Shown one piece after another: positions 1 to 4,801 of a stretch of 7,838 nucleotides of DNA (position 1 is its first letter; the number at the start of each line of letters is the position of its first letter). The position numbers were made by a program, and so were the translations under genes. The stretch is taken from assembly GCA_964534095.1 (NCBI GenBank), contig CAZHPF010000040.1, positions 1 through 7,838 on the forward strand. The letters run 5' to 3'. The stretch is from CALMSM01 sp964534095. GTDB lineage: Bacteria > Patescibacteriota > Saccharimonadia > Saccharimonadales > CALMSM01. The notes beneath the pieces were generated by a model. That model searched no databases. It saw nothing but the letters and a program-made list of their open reading frames with translations, and had not been told where the DNA came from.

Positions 1-51
1 AGCAGTGGAGCCAAAAAAGAATCAAAGGAGAACTCTGATGCCAAAACTTAA
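1..51 (+). CDS. infC: Possible 3' end of infC (translation initiation factor IF-3), partial
   Basis: Frame 1 is open from the window edge and ends at TAA 49-51, giving a short tail rich in Lys, Ser, Glu and Ala (SSGAKKESKENSDAKT). In bacteria infC usually sits directly before rpmI and rplT, and IF-3 often carries a charged low-complexity C-terminal tail, so this is the best candidate for the preceding gene. It would overlap the rpmI start by 14 bases. An alternative is frame 3, which ends at TGA 36-38 and shares one base with the rpmI ATG, a typical coupling arrangement. Only 17 codons are visible and no IF-3 domain can be seen, so the identification rests on context alone. Confidence 0.35.
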   Translation, partial: SSGAKKESKENSDAKT

Positions 52-232
52 AACCCATAGCGGTACCAAAGACCGGGTAAAATTAACGAAAAACGGTAAG
101 GTTTTAGTTCGACACTCAGGGCGTAACCACTTCATGGAACACAAGAGTGCATCACGCAAGCGAACCATGGATGGAATGCAGCAGGTACCTGGCAAAAACG
201 CCAAAAATATTAAACTAAGATTAGGAGCCTAG
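38..232 (+). CDS. rpmI: Large ribosomal subunit protein bL35
   Basis: A 64-residue basic protein of the size normal for bL35, a structural protein of the 50S subunit. The N-terminus MPKLKTHSGTKDRVK and the later RHSGRNHFMEHKS and SRKRTMDG segments match the family pattern (MPKxKTxxxxxKRFK near the start, a conserved His-x-x-x-x-K-S/T block, then a basic R-K-R segment). The ATG at 38 was chosen because AAAGGAG (24-30) lies seven bases before it and bL35 proteins begin MPK. An in-frame GTG at 5 would add 11 residues not found in the family. rplT follows four bases after the stop, so the two form one transcription unit, probably with infC upstream. Confidence 0.95.
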   Translation: MPKLKTHSGTKDRVKLTKNGKVLVRHSGRNHFMEHKSASRKRTMDGMQQVPGKNAKNIKLRLGA

Positions 233-236
233 TCCA

Positions 237-578
237 ATGCGAGTCAAACGAGGCGTTACAAGTCACGCCAAGCACCAAAAAATTCGTAAAGCAACCAAAG
301 GGATGACCAAGTCAAACCGGTCATCTATCAAGCGCGGTAAACAAGCTATCACCAAGGCATTAGAGAACGCTACCAGGGATCGAAAAGACCGCAAGCGAAC
401 TTTTCGCCAGCTCTGGAACGCTCGTATCAATGCTGGTGCGCGCATACATGGCACAACCTATTCACGTCTTATCGCTGGCCTTAAAAAGGCTAATGTAGGG
501 CTTGACCGCAAAATATTAGCTGAGCTGGCAGTTAACGAGCCAAAAGCTTTTGAAGTAGTCGTAAAAACAGCGAGATAG
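237..578 (+). CDS. rplT: Large ribosomal subunit protein bL20
   Basis: A 113-residue, strongly basic protein, close to the usual 115-120 residues of bL20, which binds 23S rRNA early in 50S assembly. It begins MRVKRGVTSHAKHQKI, where the family usually has a basic R-V-K-R-G-x-x-x-x-x-x-H-K-K-I pattern, and continues through an extended basic arm to the conserved core RDRKDRKRTFRQLWNARINA (residues 47-66), YSRLIAGLKKANVGLDRK (75-92) and LAELAV (94-99). A Shine-Dalgarno AGGAG (223-227) lies inside the end of rpmI, so translation is probably coupled to rpmI. In many bacteria L20 represses this operon by binding its leader; that region is outside the window. The unit ends at the hairpin 615-642. 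Confidence 0.96.
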   Translation: MRVKRGVTSHAKHQKIRKATKGMTKSNRSSIKRGKQAITKALENATRDRKDRKRTFRQLWNARINAGARIHGTTYSRLIAGLKKANVGLDRKILAELAVNEPKAFEVVVKTAR

Positions 579-614
579 GCTCGCGTTCGTTTCATAGAGT
601 AAACTATCCAACTT

Positions 615-642
615 AAAAACCACCTATCTACAGGTGGTTTTT
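615..642. terminator. Bidirectional Rho-independent terminator between rplT and rnpB
   Basis: Perfect inverted repeat: AAAAACCACCT (615-625), a six-base loop and AGGTGGTTTTT (632-642). Each strand gives a GC-containing stem followed by five T residues, so the one element can end rplT transcription rightward and rnpB transcription leftward. It begins 36 bases after the rplT stop and, on the other strand, directly follows the RNase P RNA 3' end. Confidence 0.85.
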
Positions 643-643
643 A

Positions 644-989
644 ATATCAGGTTATCTATAAGCCGGATTCTGTTATATTCTAGTCATCTATCTAGCCTCG
701 ATATTGCCACCGAGGTCAAGCGGATTTTGCAATACGACTGGGGCGGGCTACCTATTCCAGCCATATCTCCTTGCGACAAACAGGGTTTACCTATCTTATA
801 CGTCACCGTATAAGATTGTGGGCTTTTACCCCCCTCGTTTCACCTTTTCCCCGCCAAAGCAGGGTAGTTTCGTTTCTGTGGCACTTTCCCTAGGATTACT
901 CCCGGTTGCTGTTAGCAACTGTCCTGCCCTATGCCGTCCGGACTTTCCTCCCCGTCAAACGGCGGGGCGACTAGTCAATAACCTGACAT
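644..989 (-). ncRNA. rnpB: RNase P RNA (bacterial type A-like)
   Basis: This is the catalytic RNA of RNase P, which removes 5' leaders from tRNA precursors. Read on the minus strand it has the universal blocks: GAGGAAAGTCCGGAC (950-936, the 5' strand of P4), GTGCCACAGAAACGAAAC in the middle, a loop AATAGGTAGCC whose GGT (752-750) would pair with the tRNA CCA end, and CAGAATCCGGCTTAT (672-658, the 3' strand of P4). The ends were set from helix P1: bases 989-978 pair with 655-644 over 12 bp, including one G-U pair. A TATAAT box lies just upstream. The length of about 346 nt fits bacterial RNase P RNA. The presence of the GGT loop suggests that tRNAs here carry CCA, as the encoded CCA of the nearby tRNA-Pro confirms for one. 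The 3' end adjoins the shared terminator. Confidence 0.95.
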
Positions 990-994
990 GTCCT

Positions 995-1000
995 ATTATA
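995..1000 (-). promoter_or_regulatory. -10 box of the rnpB promoter
   Basis: Minus-strand TATAAT, a perfect consensus -10, lies six bases upstream of the predicted P1 5' end (about 989), so transcription would begin at or next to the mature RNase P RNA end. No good -35 hexamer is visible at 16-18 bp spacing (that position reads AAGCGG), and the -35 region would lie inside the 3' end of the preceding gene. Confidence 0.7.
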
Positions 1001-1006
1001 CTAGAT

Positions 1007-1804
1007 TTAGAGTATACCCGCTTCTATATCAAGGCATTTGTTTACTTCGGCGTCAGCAAGCTTATTTAGCTCTCTGGGTACATGTGTAAATGAGATGCTC
1101 TCAAACTTTGCAGATAAGTTTTTGATATCTCTGTAAATAGGCAGGAGGTCTTGGTTTCGCACCTTAAAAGACCCCTTCATTTGATTGACCACAAGTAGAC
1201 TATCCAAATACACCGCGATTTTCTTCACGCCACCGTCAAGTGCCTGCCCAAGACCAAATTTTACCGCTTTGTACTCTGCTTGGTTATTGGTTGTTACGCC
1301 AAGGTAGATGCCCTTCTCTGCCAATACTTGATCATCAAGGCTCATAAGCACGTACCCGGAAGCAGAGGGTCCAGGGTTGCCTCTAGACCCGCCATCAGCA
1401 AACATCTTTATGCTCGCAGGCAATGCCATTACCTTTGGTTCAGTGACACCTCCGGCAACCTGTTTTGCGAATGTAAAGTGAATCATCTTAACAGGGGTTT
1501 TCTCGTCAACGCTGTCTCCGTAATAACCCCGGTATGTATCAATAAGTTGACTGGTTGACTGATAGTGCTCATGCCCAGCAAAATCTTCGTGTGATATATC
1601 CCCCAATCGTTTTTCAGATACATGGTCAACTGTTGCGACCCCAATGTACATCCACGTTTTGGGGTCATCTGGGTCAACTTTATCAAGAAGTTCAACCTTA
1701 TCATCTACGGATATGTCTTTGTCGTCGTATATCCGCCAAGTGGCCGTCTTTTGACCGGCCAGTACAAGCTTGGCTAATTCATGATCTAGTTTGAGGCTTT
1801 TCAT
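1007..1804 (-). CDS. ASCH domain fused to ribonuclease HI
   Basis: A 265-residue two-domain protein. Residues 1 to about 112 resemble an ASCH domain (PUA-like fold, predicted RNA or modified-nucleoside binding), with the signature GQKTATWR at 17-24. Residues 132-260 form an RNase HI domain of the kind that begins MFADGGSRGNPGPSASGY. All four acidic catalytic residues are present: D137, E177 (NNQAEY), D201 (YLDS) and D251 (NKLADAEVN), together with H241 in FTHVPRELN. RNase HI cuts the RNA strand of RNA-DNA hybrids such as R-loops and Okazaki primers. An ATG nine bases upstream (1813) would add three residues; 1804 is preferred because TACAAT (1817-1812) ends seven bases before it, which suits a leaderless start. 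Neither start has a strong Shine-Dalgarno. rnpB follows on the same strand, so read-through into it is possible. The RNase H part is certain; the ASCH call is from motif recognition. Confidence 0.85.
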   Translation of the reverse strand: MKSLKLDHELAKLVLAGQKTATWRIYDDKDISVDDKVELLDKVDPDDPKTWMYIGVATVDHVSEKRLGDISHEDFAGHEHYQSTSQLIDTYRGYYGDSVDEKTPVKMIHFTFAKQVAGGVTEPKVMALPASIKMFADGGSRGNPGPSASGYVLMSLDDQVLAEKGIYLGVTTNNQAEYKAVKFGLGQALDGGVKKIAVYLDSLLVVNQMKGSFKVRNQDLLPIYRDIKNLSAKFESISFTHVPRELNKLADAEVNKCLDIEAGIL

Positions 1805-1811
1805 CTGGTAC

Positions 1812-1817
1812 ATTGTA
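1812..1817 (-). promoter_or_regulatory. -10 box of the ASCH-RNase HI gene (leaderless start)
   Basis: Minus-strand TACAAT, with seven bases between it and the ATG at 1804. It is one half of the palindrome GGTACATTGTACC (1807-1819). No clear -35 can be seen at normal spacing, so this is a weaker call than the rpmB promoter. Confidence 0.45.
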
Positions 1818-1830
1818 CCCCATATCTTGA

Positions 1831-1836
1831 TACAAT
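1831..1836 (+). promoter_or_regulatory. -10 box of queA (leaderless start)
   Basis: TACAAT lies nine bases before the queA ATG, and no Shine-Dalgarno occurs in between, so the transcript would begin at or within a few bases of the start codon. No convincing -35 hexamer is visible. It faces the TACAAT of the divergent gene across 13 bases. Confidence 0.5.
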
Positions 1837-1845
1837 ACTTGCTAC

Positions 1846-2883
1846 ATGCGTGTTTCAGATTTTGACTATAGCCTCCCCGAGAACCACATTGCCATTAACC
1901 CACCAGAGGTACGCGGGAGTACCAGGCTGCTGGTTTTAGACAAACATGATGGCACGATCCAGCACAAGAATTACACCAACCTTCCCGACTTTCTTGAAGC
2001 GGGCGATGTACTGGTTATGAATGATACTAAAGTTATCAAGGCTCGTCTGCTTGCAACCAACCGGGTCGGCAAGCCGCGTGAATTGCTCCTCTTAGAGGAT
2101 CATCACAACACCAATTTTACAACGCGAAAGGCACTTTACAGAGGTAAGATTCACAAAAACGAGGTACTGATTATTAACAAAACTCCTGTCACCGTGCTTG
2201 ATGTACTCGATAGTGGCATTGCGGTTATATCTGCAAAGGTAAATTTGCTGGATCTCGCTGAAAAAGCCGGTACTGTACCTCTGCCGCCATACCTCCATCG
2301 TGATGCAACCCAAAAAGACATTGAGCGTTATCAAACTGTCTTCGCACGCGAACCAGGCTCAGTCGCTGCGCCCACCGCATCACTGAATTTTACCGATGAG
2401 CTTGCAGATAGGCTCAAAGCCAAGGGCATCATACTTGCCTACCTGACACTACACGTGGGGCTGGGTACTTTCCTCCCTATTCGAAGCGACGATATTGAAG
2501 CACACGACATGCACAGCGAGTATTTTGAGATTCCGGCTGAAACTATTAAAATCATTCAAAATGCACACACTAACAGACATAAAATCGTAGCCTTAGGCAC
2601 AACGGTTTCGCGCACTTTAGAGTTCGCTGCTAAAAAAATAGTAGATTTCGACTCAAAATCGAACACAAAAATAATTAGCGGAGAGGCCGACATATTTATC
2701 TATCCAAGTTATCGATTCAAATTAGTAGATGCTTTACTTACCAATTTCCATGCACCTAAGTCTACCGTCCTCATGATGGCTGCCGCCTTTGCGACATGGC
2801 CAAATCTTAAGCACGCCTACGAAGAAGCCATCAGGGAAAACTATAAACTCCTCTCCTACGGCGACTCCATGCTAATACTCTAA
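1846..2883 (+). CDS. queA: S-adenosylmethionine:tRNA ribosyltransferase-isomerase
   Basis: QueA transfers and isomerises the ribosyl group of S-adenosylmethionine onto preQ1 at the wobble base (G34 position) of tRNAs for Asp, Asn, His and Tyr, giving epoxyqueuosine. The 345-residue length is normal. Visible family blocks are MRVSDFDYSLPENHIA (1-16), DVLVMNDTKVIKARL (54-68), PLPPYL (145-150), YQTVFAREPGSVAAPTA (162-178), LTLHVGLGTFLPI (200-212), HDMHSEYF (220-227), ALGTTVSRTLE (249-259), SGEADIFIYP (278-287) and LLTNFHAPKSTVLMMAAAFA (297-316). One oddity: the usually invariant PTAGLHFT reads PTASLNFT (176-183), with Gly to Ser and His to Asn. The frame is otherwise intact. The start has no Shine-Dalgarno and appears leaderless. 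The gene stands alone and converges on tRNA-Pro 12 bases after its stop. No other queuosine genes are present here. Confidence 0.95.
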   Translation: MRVSDFDYSLPENHIAINPPEVRGSTRLLVLDKHDGTIQHKNYTNLPDFLEAGDVLVMNDTKVIKARLLATNRVGKPRELLLLEDHHNTNFTTRKALYRGKIHKNEVLIINKTPVTVLDVLDSGIAVISAKVNLLDLAEKAGTVPLPPYLHRDATQKDIERYQTVFAREPGSVAAPTASLNFTDELADRLKAKGIILAYLTLHVGLGTFLPIRSDDIEAHDMHSEYFEIPAETIKIIQNAHTNRHKIVALGTTVSRTLEFAAKKIVDFDSKSNTKIISGEADIFIYPSYRFKLVDALLTNFHAPKSTVLMMAAAFATWPNLKHAYEEAIRENYKLLSYGDSMLIL

Positions 2884-2895
2884 AACGATTTTAAT

Positions 2896-2971
2896 TGGTC
2901 GGGGTGACAGGACTTGAACCTGCGACCTCACGGCCCCCAGCCGTACGCGCTACCAACTGCGCTACACCCCG
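2896..2971 (-). tRNA. tRNA-Pro (anticodon GGG), CCA encoded
   Basis: A full 76-nt cloverleaf on the minus strand. The acceptor stem CGGGGTG pairs with CACCCCG, the discriminator is A73 and CCA is encoded. The D-arm is GCGC AGTTGGTA GCGC. The anticodon stem TACGG/CCGTG encloses the loop CTGGGGG, giving U33, anticodon GGG and G37, as is usual for proline tRNAs. The T-arm is GCAGG TTCAAGT CCTGT. It reads CCC and CCU codons. The C1-G72 pair and A73 fit bacterial tRNA-Pro identity. A possible own promoter (TTGTCA 3007-3002, TTAAGT 2984-2979) would start transcription almost at base 1; otherwise the tRNA is processed from the transcript that begins near 3118. Confidence 0.96.
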
Positions 2972-2978
2972 TCAAACT

Positions 2979-3007
2979 ACTTAAGAGCCGAGCAGCCAGC
3001 ATGACAA
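2979..3007 (-). promoter_or_regulatory. Candidate tRNA-Pro promoter
   Basis: Minus-strand TTGTCA (3007-3002, five of six to TTGACA), a 17-base spacer and TTAAGT (2984-2979, only three of six to TATAAT). The predicted start near 2972 is one base before the tRNA, which would leave essentially no leader. The -10 is poor, so this is offered as an alternative to transcription from 3125-3130. Confidence 0.3.
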
Positions 3008-3118
3008 CCTGGTAACAAGTCCAGGTGGGTTACCGCACGATTCCACCACGGCAGAACACGAATATTGGCATCCCGAATGATAAGTATTCAGATTATCATT
3101 TAGCCGACCACTCAGCTT
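2980..3118 (-). ncRNA. Candidate structured RNA or long leader before tRNA-Pro
   Basis: Non-coding stretch downstream of its own promoter-like element. Read on the minus strand it can form AGCUGA/UCGGCU around loop GUGG (3117-3102), a perfect 8-bp hairpin AAUGAUAA/UUAUCAUU (3100-3076), and ACCUGG/CCAGGU around an 8-base loop (3026-3007). The last competes with GGUAAC/GUUACC (3034-3029 with 3016-3011) and overlaps a GGUGG/CCACC pairing (3047-3043 with 3028-3024). It does not show the SRP RNA GGAAGCA-type motif, tmRNA ends or a tRNA T-arm. No terminator lies between it and the tRNA, so it could be a 5' leader released by RNase P. It is not a recognised family. Confidence 0.35.
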
Positions 3119-3124
3119 AGTCGT

Positions 3125-3130
3125 AGTATA
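3125..3130 (-). promoter_or_regulatory. Extended -10 promoter upstream of the tRNA-Pro region
   Basis: Minus-strand TGCTATACT: a TATACT -10 preceded by the TGn extension, which can compensate for a poor -35 (TTTAGT at 17 bp spacing). The expected start is near A3118. It lies after the stop of the M50 gene and points toward tRNA-Pro. Confidence 0.55.
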
Positions 3131-3163
3131 GCAATTACCCCTGGCAAACTAAAGTGCGGAGTA

Positions 3164-3787
3164 TCAACCCAGCAGTAGTCTTGTTAACTCTTGTTGCCAT
3201 TTGAAAAGCAACGGTCCAATTGCTCCATAAAACAGTGACACAAATAATATAATTACAATAACACCATAAGATTCAATCTGTTCCATAATCCGACGTACTG
3301 GTTCCGGCGCTACTGCATAGAGCACGCGTGAACCATCTAGCGGCGGCAGTGGAATCATATTAAAAATAAATAACCCTAGGTTTATGAAGAAAAAGTAGGC
3401 CACTATATCTGCAAAAATTCCTGTTAGTACCACGTTTCTAACCACAAGTGATGCAATGCAGGCGATTGCTAAGTTTGTCAGCGGCCCAATAACACCAACT
3501 AACGCTAGTCCGTTTTCACGACCTTTGAGACGATTTATATTTATTGGCACTGGCTTGGCCGCCAAAATCGGTTGAGAACCAAGCAACATTAACATGAGAG
3601 GAAGAAAGACTGTAAGAAAAGGATCGATATGACGCAGAGGGTTGAGGGATATTCTCCCCTTGGAATGAGCCAAATCGTCGCCGAGCTTCAGTGCAACATA
3701 CGCATGCATAAGTTCATGAAACGCTGTTGATACAAAAATTACCCCAAGGATAAGTAAGATTGAAATCGGGTCGCCAAAACTATACAT
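3164..3787 (-). CDS. M50 family zinc metalloprotease (site-2 protease type)
   Basis: A 207-residue membrane protein of the M50 (S2P) family, which cuts substrates within or next to the membrane. It begins MYSFGDPISILLILG, with the HExxH zinc motif in the first membrane segment (HELMH, 24-28), then NPLRHIDP (49-56), IGPLTN (100-105) and the third-ligand motif NMIPLPPLDGSR (143-154, D151). About four to five hydrophobic segments are visible and there is no PDZ domain, as in compact S2P-like proteins of unknown substrate. The reading frame stays open upstream to 4063, but that part crosses the rpmB promoter and coding region and is not protein-like. The start at 3787 fits family N-termini and has TATACT eight bases before it with no Shine-Dalgarno, suggesting a leaderless mRNA. 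It is divergent from rpmB. Confidence 0.9.
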   Translation of the reverse strand: MYSFGDPISILLILGVIFVSTAFHELMHAYVALKLGDDLAHSKGRISLNPLRHIDPFLTVFLPLMLMLLGSQPILAAKPVPININRLKGRENGLALVGVIGPLTNLAIACIASLVVRNVVLTGIFADIVAYFFFINLGLFIFNMIPLPPLDGSRVLYAVAPEPVRRIMEQIESYGVIVIILFVSLFYGAIGPLLFKWQQELTRLLLG

Positions 3788-3795
3788 CGAATAAT

Positions 3796-3801
3796 AGTAT
3801 A
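3796..3801 (-). promoter_or_regulatory. -10 box of the M50 protease gene (leaderless start)
   Basis: Minus-strand TATACT with eight bases (ATTATTCG) between it and the ATG. No clear -35 is visible. It overlaps one copy of the 12-bp repeat at 3799-3810. Confidence 0.55.
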
Positions 3802-3873
3802 CCCTATAATCTGGTCTTTCATGATGAAGAACGAGGTTACATCCTTGACCCTTGGCAGCAAATACCCTATAAT
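3799..3873. repeat. 12-bp direct repeat ATACCCTATAAT, two copies
   Basis: Identical copies at 3799-3810 and 3862-3873, exactly 63 bp apart (about six helical turns). The first overlaps the -10 of the leftward protease gene and the second contains the -10 of the rightward rpmB promoter. Confidence 0.6.
3845..3873 (+). promoter_or_regulatory. rpmB promoter
   Basis: TTGACC (3845-3850), a 17-base spacer and TATAAT (3868-3873): the best sigma-70-type promoter in the window. Transcription should start near 3880, leaving a leader of about 30 bases that contains the Shine-Dalgarno AAGGAT (3900-3905), five bases before the rpmB ATG. Confidence 0.85.
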
Positions 3874-3910
3874 TGCTCTTTGAACATTGCGAAAGATATA
3901 AGGATATAAG

Positions 3911-4126
3911 ATGCAGAAATGTGAAATCACCGGCAAAGGTAAGCAATACGGAAGCAACATCAGCTTTTCGATGCGTCATACCAAGAAAGTTTGGAAGCCC
4001 AATCTTCAAAAGAAAACGTTTATGCTTGACGGCAAAAAAGTCACCATGAAACTGAGCACTCAAGCCATTCGTACTCTCAAGAAAAAAGGCATTTTGGCTA
4101 CCGCTGGTTCAGCAGAAGTTAAGTAG
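3911..4126 (+). CDS. rpmB: Large ribosomal subunit protein bL28
   Basis: A 71-residue basic protein, slightly shorter than the 78 residues of E. coli bL28. It starts MQKCEITGKGKQYGSNISFS, matching the family M-x-x-x-C-x-x-T-G-K pattern followed by a Gly/Asn/Ser turn, then MRHTKKVWKPNLQKKTF (21-37), which matches the usual H-x-x-x-R/K-x-W-x-P-N-L block, and a C-terminal helix STQAIRTLKKKGI (49-61). It is a 50S structural protein near the E site. A single Cys (C4) remains, so no zinc-binding cysteine pairs are seen. The gene has its own promoter and a Shine-Dalgarno, stands alone, and is followed by a weak hairpin at 4135-4155. Confidence 0.95.
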   Translation: MQKCEITGKGKQYGSNISFSMRHTKKVWKPNLQKKTFMLDGKKVTMKLSTQAIRTLKKKGILATAGSAEVK

Positions 4127-4134
4127 TTCGAGTT

Positions 4135-4155
4135 TTTACGCCCTTAGGGCTTAAA
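4135..4155. terminator. Weak hairpin between convergent rpmB and the beta-lactamase-fold gene
   Basis: TTTA and GCCC pair with GGGC and TAAA around a TTA loop, with one mismatch between the two stem parts. It lies nine bases after the rpmB stop. Neither strand has a good T run after the stem, so termination here is plausible from position but only weakly supported. Confidence 0.35.
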
Positions 4156-4168
4156 CTTACCTGGTCGC

Positions 4169-4795
4169 TTATTGACGCTCAAGCACAATAAGCTGCGTCA
4201 TCTCTGGTAAGTCGGTTGATTTGAGCTTAAGTTTTGCGGTAGTCTCTACTGGTTCCATCGCTAGCCCCTTTAGCGCTTCATCTAGCGACTGTTGGGGCAC
4301 TTCGTAATTTACGGCCTTGTCTGCATAATGAGTAGGAATAACGATTTTTGGCTCAATGGCCTTAATAACCTTAAGTGCCCCAACGGAATCAAGCGTATAG
4401 CCACCACCTCCTACCGGTACAATTAGTACATCCACTGTACCGAGTGCTTCAAGTTGTTCTTCGGTGAGATCAGGATAGATGTGTCCGACGATGGCAATCC
4501 GTATATCTTCTGTATCTATTCTAAACATAGTCGCATTTAGCGTCCCTTCTTCGTCCATATGAGCACGAGCCGCCACCCCTTGTAGGGCTACATTGAGCGC
4601 CTCGTACTCACCAGGCTCATCAACCACAAGCTTGGCCTCAGTCGCAGTAGTATTGGCTTTTACTGTAGAAAGCAGCATGTCGCCAGGTTTGACTACAGGT
4701 TTCAATCCTAGCCCCGAAAGATTATCGTCTATAACAATCGTCGCTTTTTTTGTAACTATCCGTACACAATTCGCACCATAGAACTGTAATTCCAT
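4169..4795 (-). CDS. Metallo-beta-lactamase-fold protein lacking the HxHxDH motif
   Basis: A 208-residue protein resembling the UlaG/YtkL-like branch of the metallo-beta-lactamase superfamily (Pfam Lactamase_B_3 type). The family order is visible: an N-terminal FYGANCVRI strand (5-13), the acidic turn VIDDN (21-25), LVVDEPGEYE (56-65), IRIAIVGH (98-105), VDVLIVPVGGGGYTLD (121-136) and the C-terminal KIVIPTHY with H156. Where the family has T-H-x-H-x-D-H this protein has LLSTVKANTT (41-50), so the main zinc ligands are absent; it is probably non-hydrolytic or works differently. The start is supported by AAGGAG (4810-4805), nine bases before the ATG. It follows the winged-helix gene by six bases, so the two are co-transcribed. 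The fold call is fairly secure; the function is unknown. Confidence 0.75.
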   Translation of the reverse strand: MELQFYGANCVRIVTKKATIVIDDNLSGLGLKPVVKPGDMLLSTVKANTTATEAKLVVDEPGEYEALNVALQGVAARAHMDEEGTLNATMFRIDTEDIRIAIVGHIYPDLTEEQLEALGTVDVLIVPVGGGGYTLDSVGALKVIKAIEPKIVIPTHYADKAVNYEVPQQSLDEALKGLAMEPVETTAKLKLKSTDLPEMTQLIVLERQ

Positions 4796-4801
4796 CGGTT
4801 C

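Noticed and set aside
5..37. In-frame GTG start that would lengthen bL35 by 11 residues
   Set aside because: The ATG at 38 has a well-placed AAAGGAG and gives the family N-terminus MPK.
704..1069. Open frame of 121 codons on the plus strand
   Set aside because: It lies across the RNase P RNA gene on the opposite strand and resembles no protein.
2881..2893. TAAAA-CGA-TTTTA palindrome at the end of queA as a terminator
   Set aside because: The stem is only five A-T pairs with no GC and would not be stable; no good terminator for queA or the tRNA is visible.
3076..3100. 8-bp hairpin as terminator for the M50 gene
   Set aside because: It is AT-rich, has no T run after it, and lies downstream of the extended -10 promoter that would be cut off.
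3060..3118. Second tRNA (a GCTGAGTGGTCGGC run looks like a Ser/Leu D-arm)
   Set aside because: No matching acceptor stem and no GTTCRANTC T-arm follow; the bases fold as a simple hairpin instead.
2980..3118. SRP (4.5S), 6S RNA or tmRNA in the gap before tRNA-Pro
   Set aside because: The SRP GGAAGCA-type loop, a long 6S-like bulged duplex and tmRNA Ala-type ends are all missing.
3788..4063. N-terminal extension of the M50 protease to an ATG at 4063
   Set aside because: It runs antisense through rpmB and its promoter; family N-termini and the leaderless -10 support the start at 3787.
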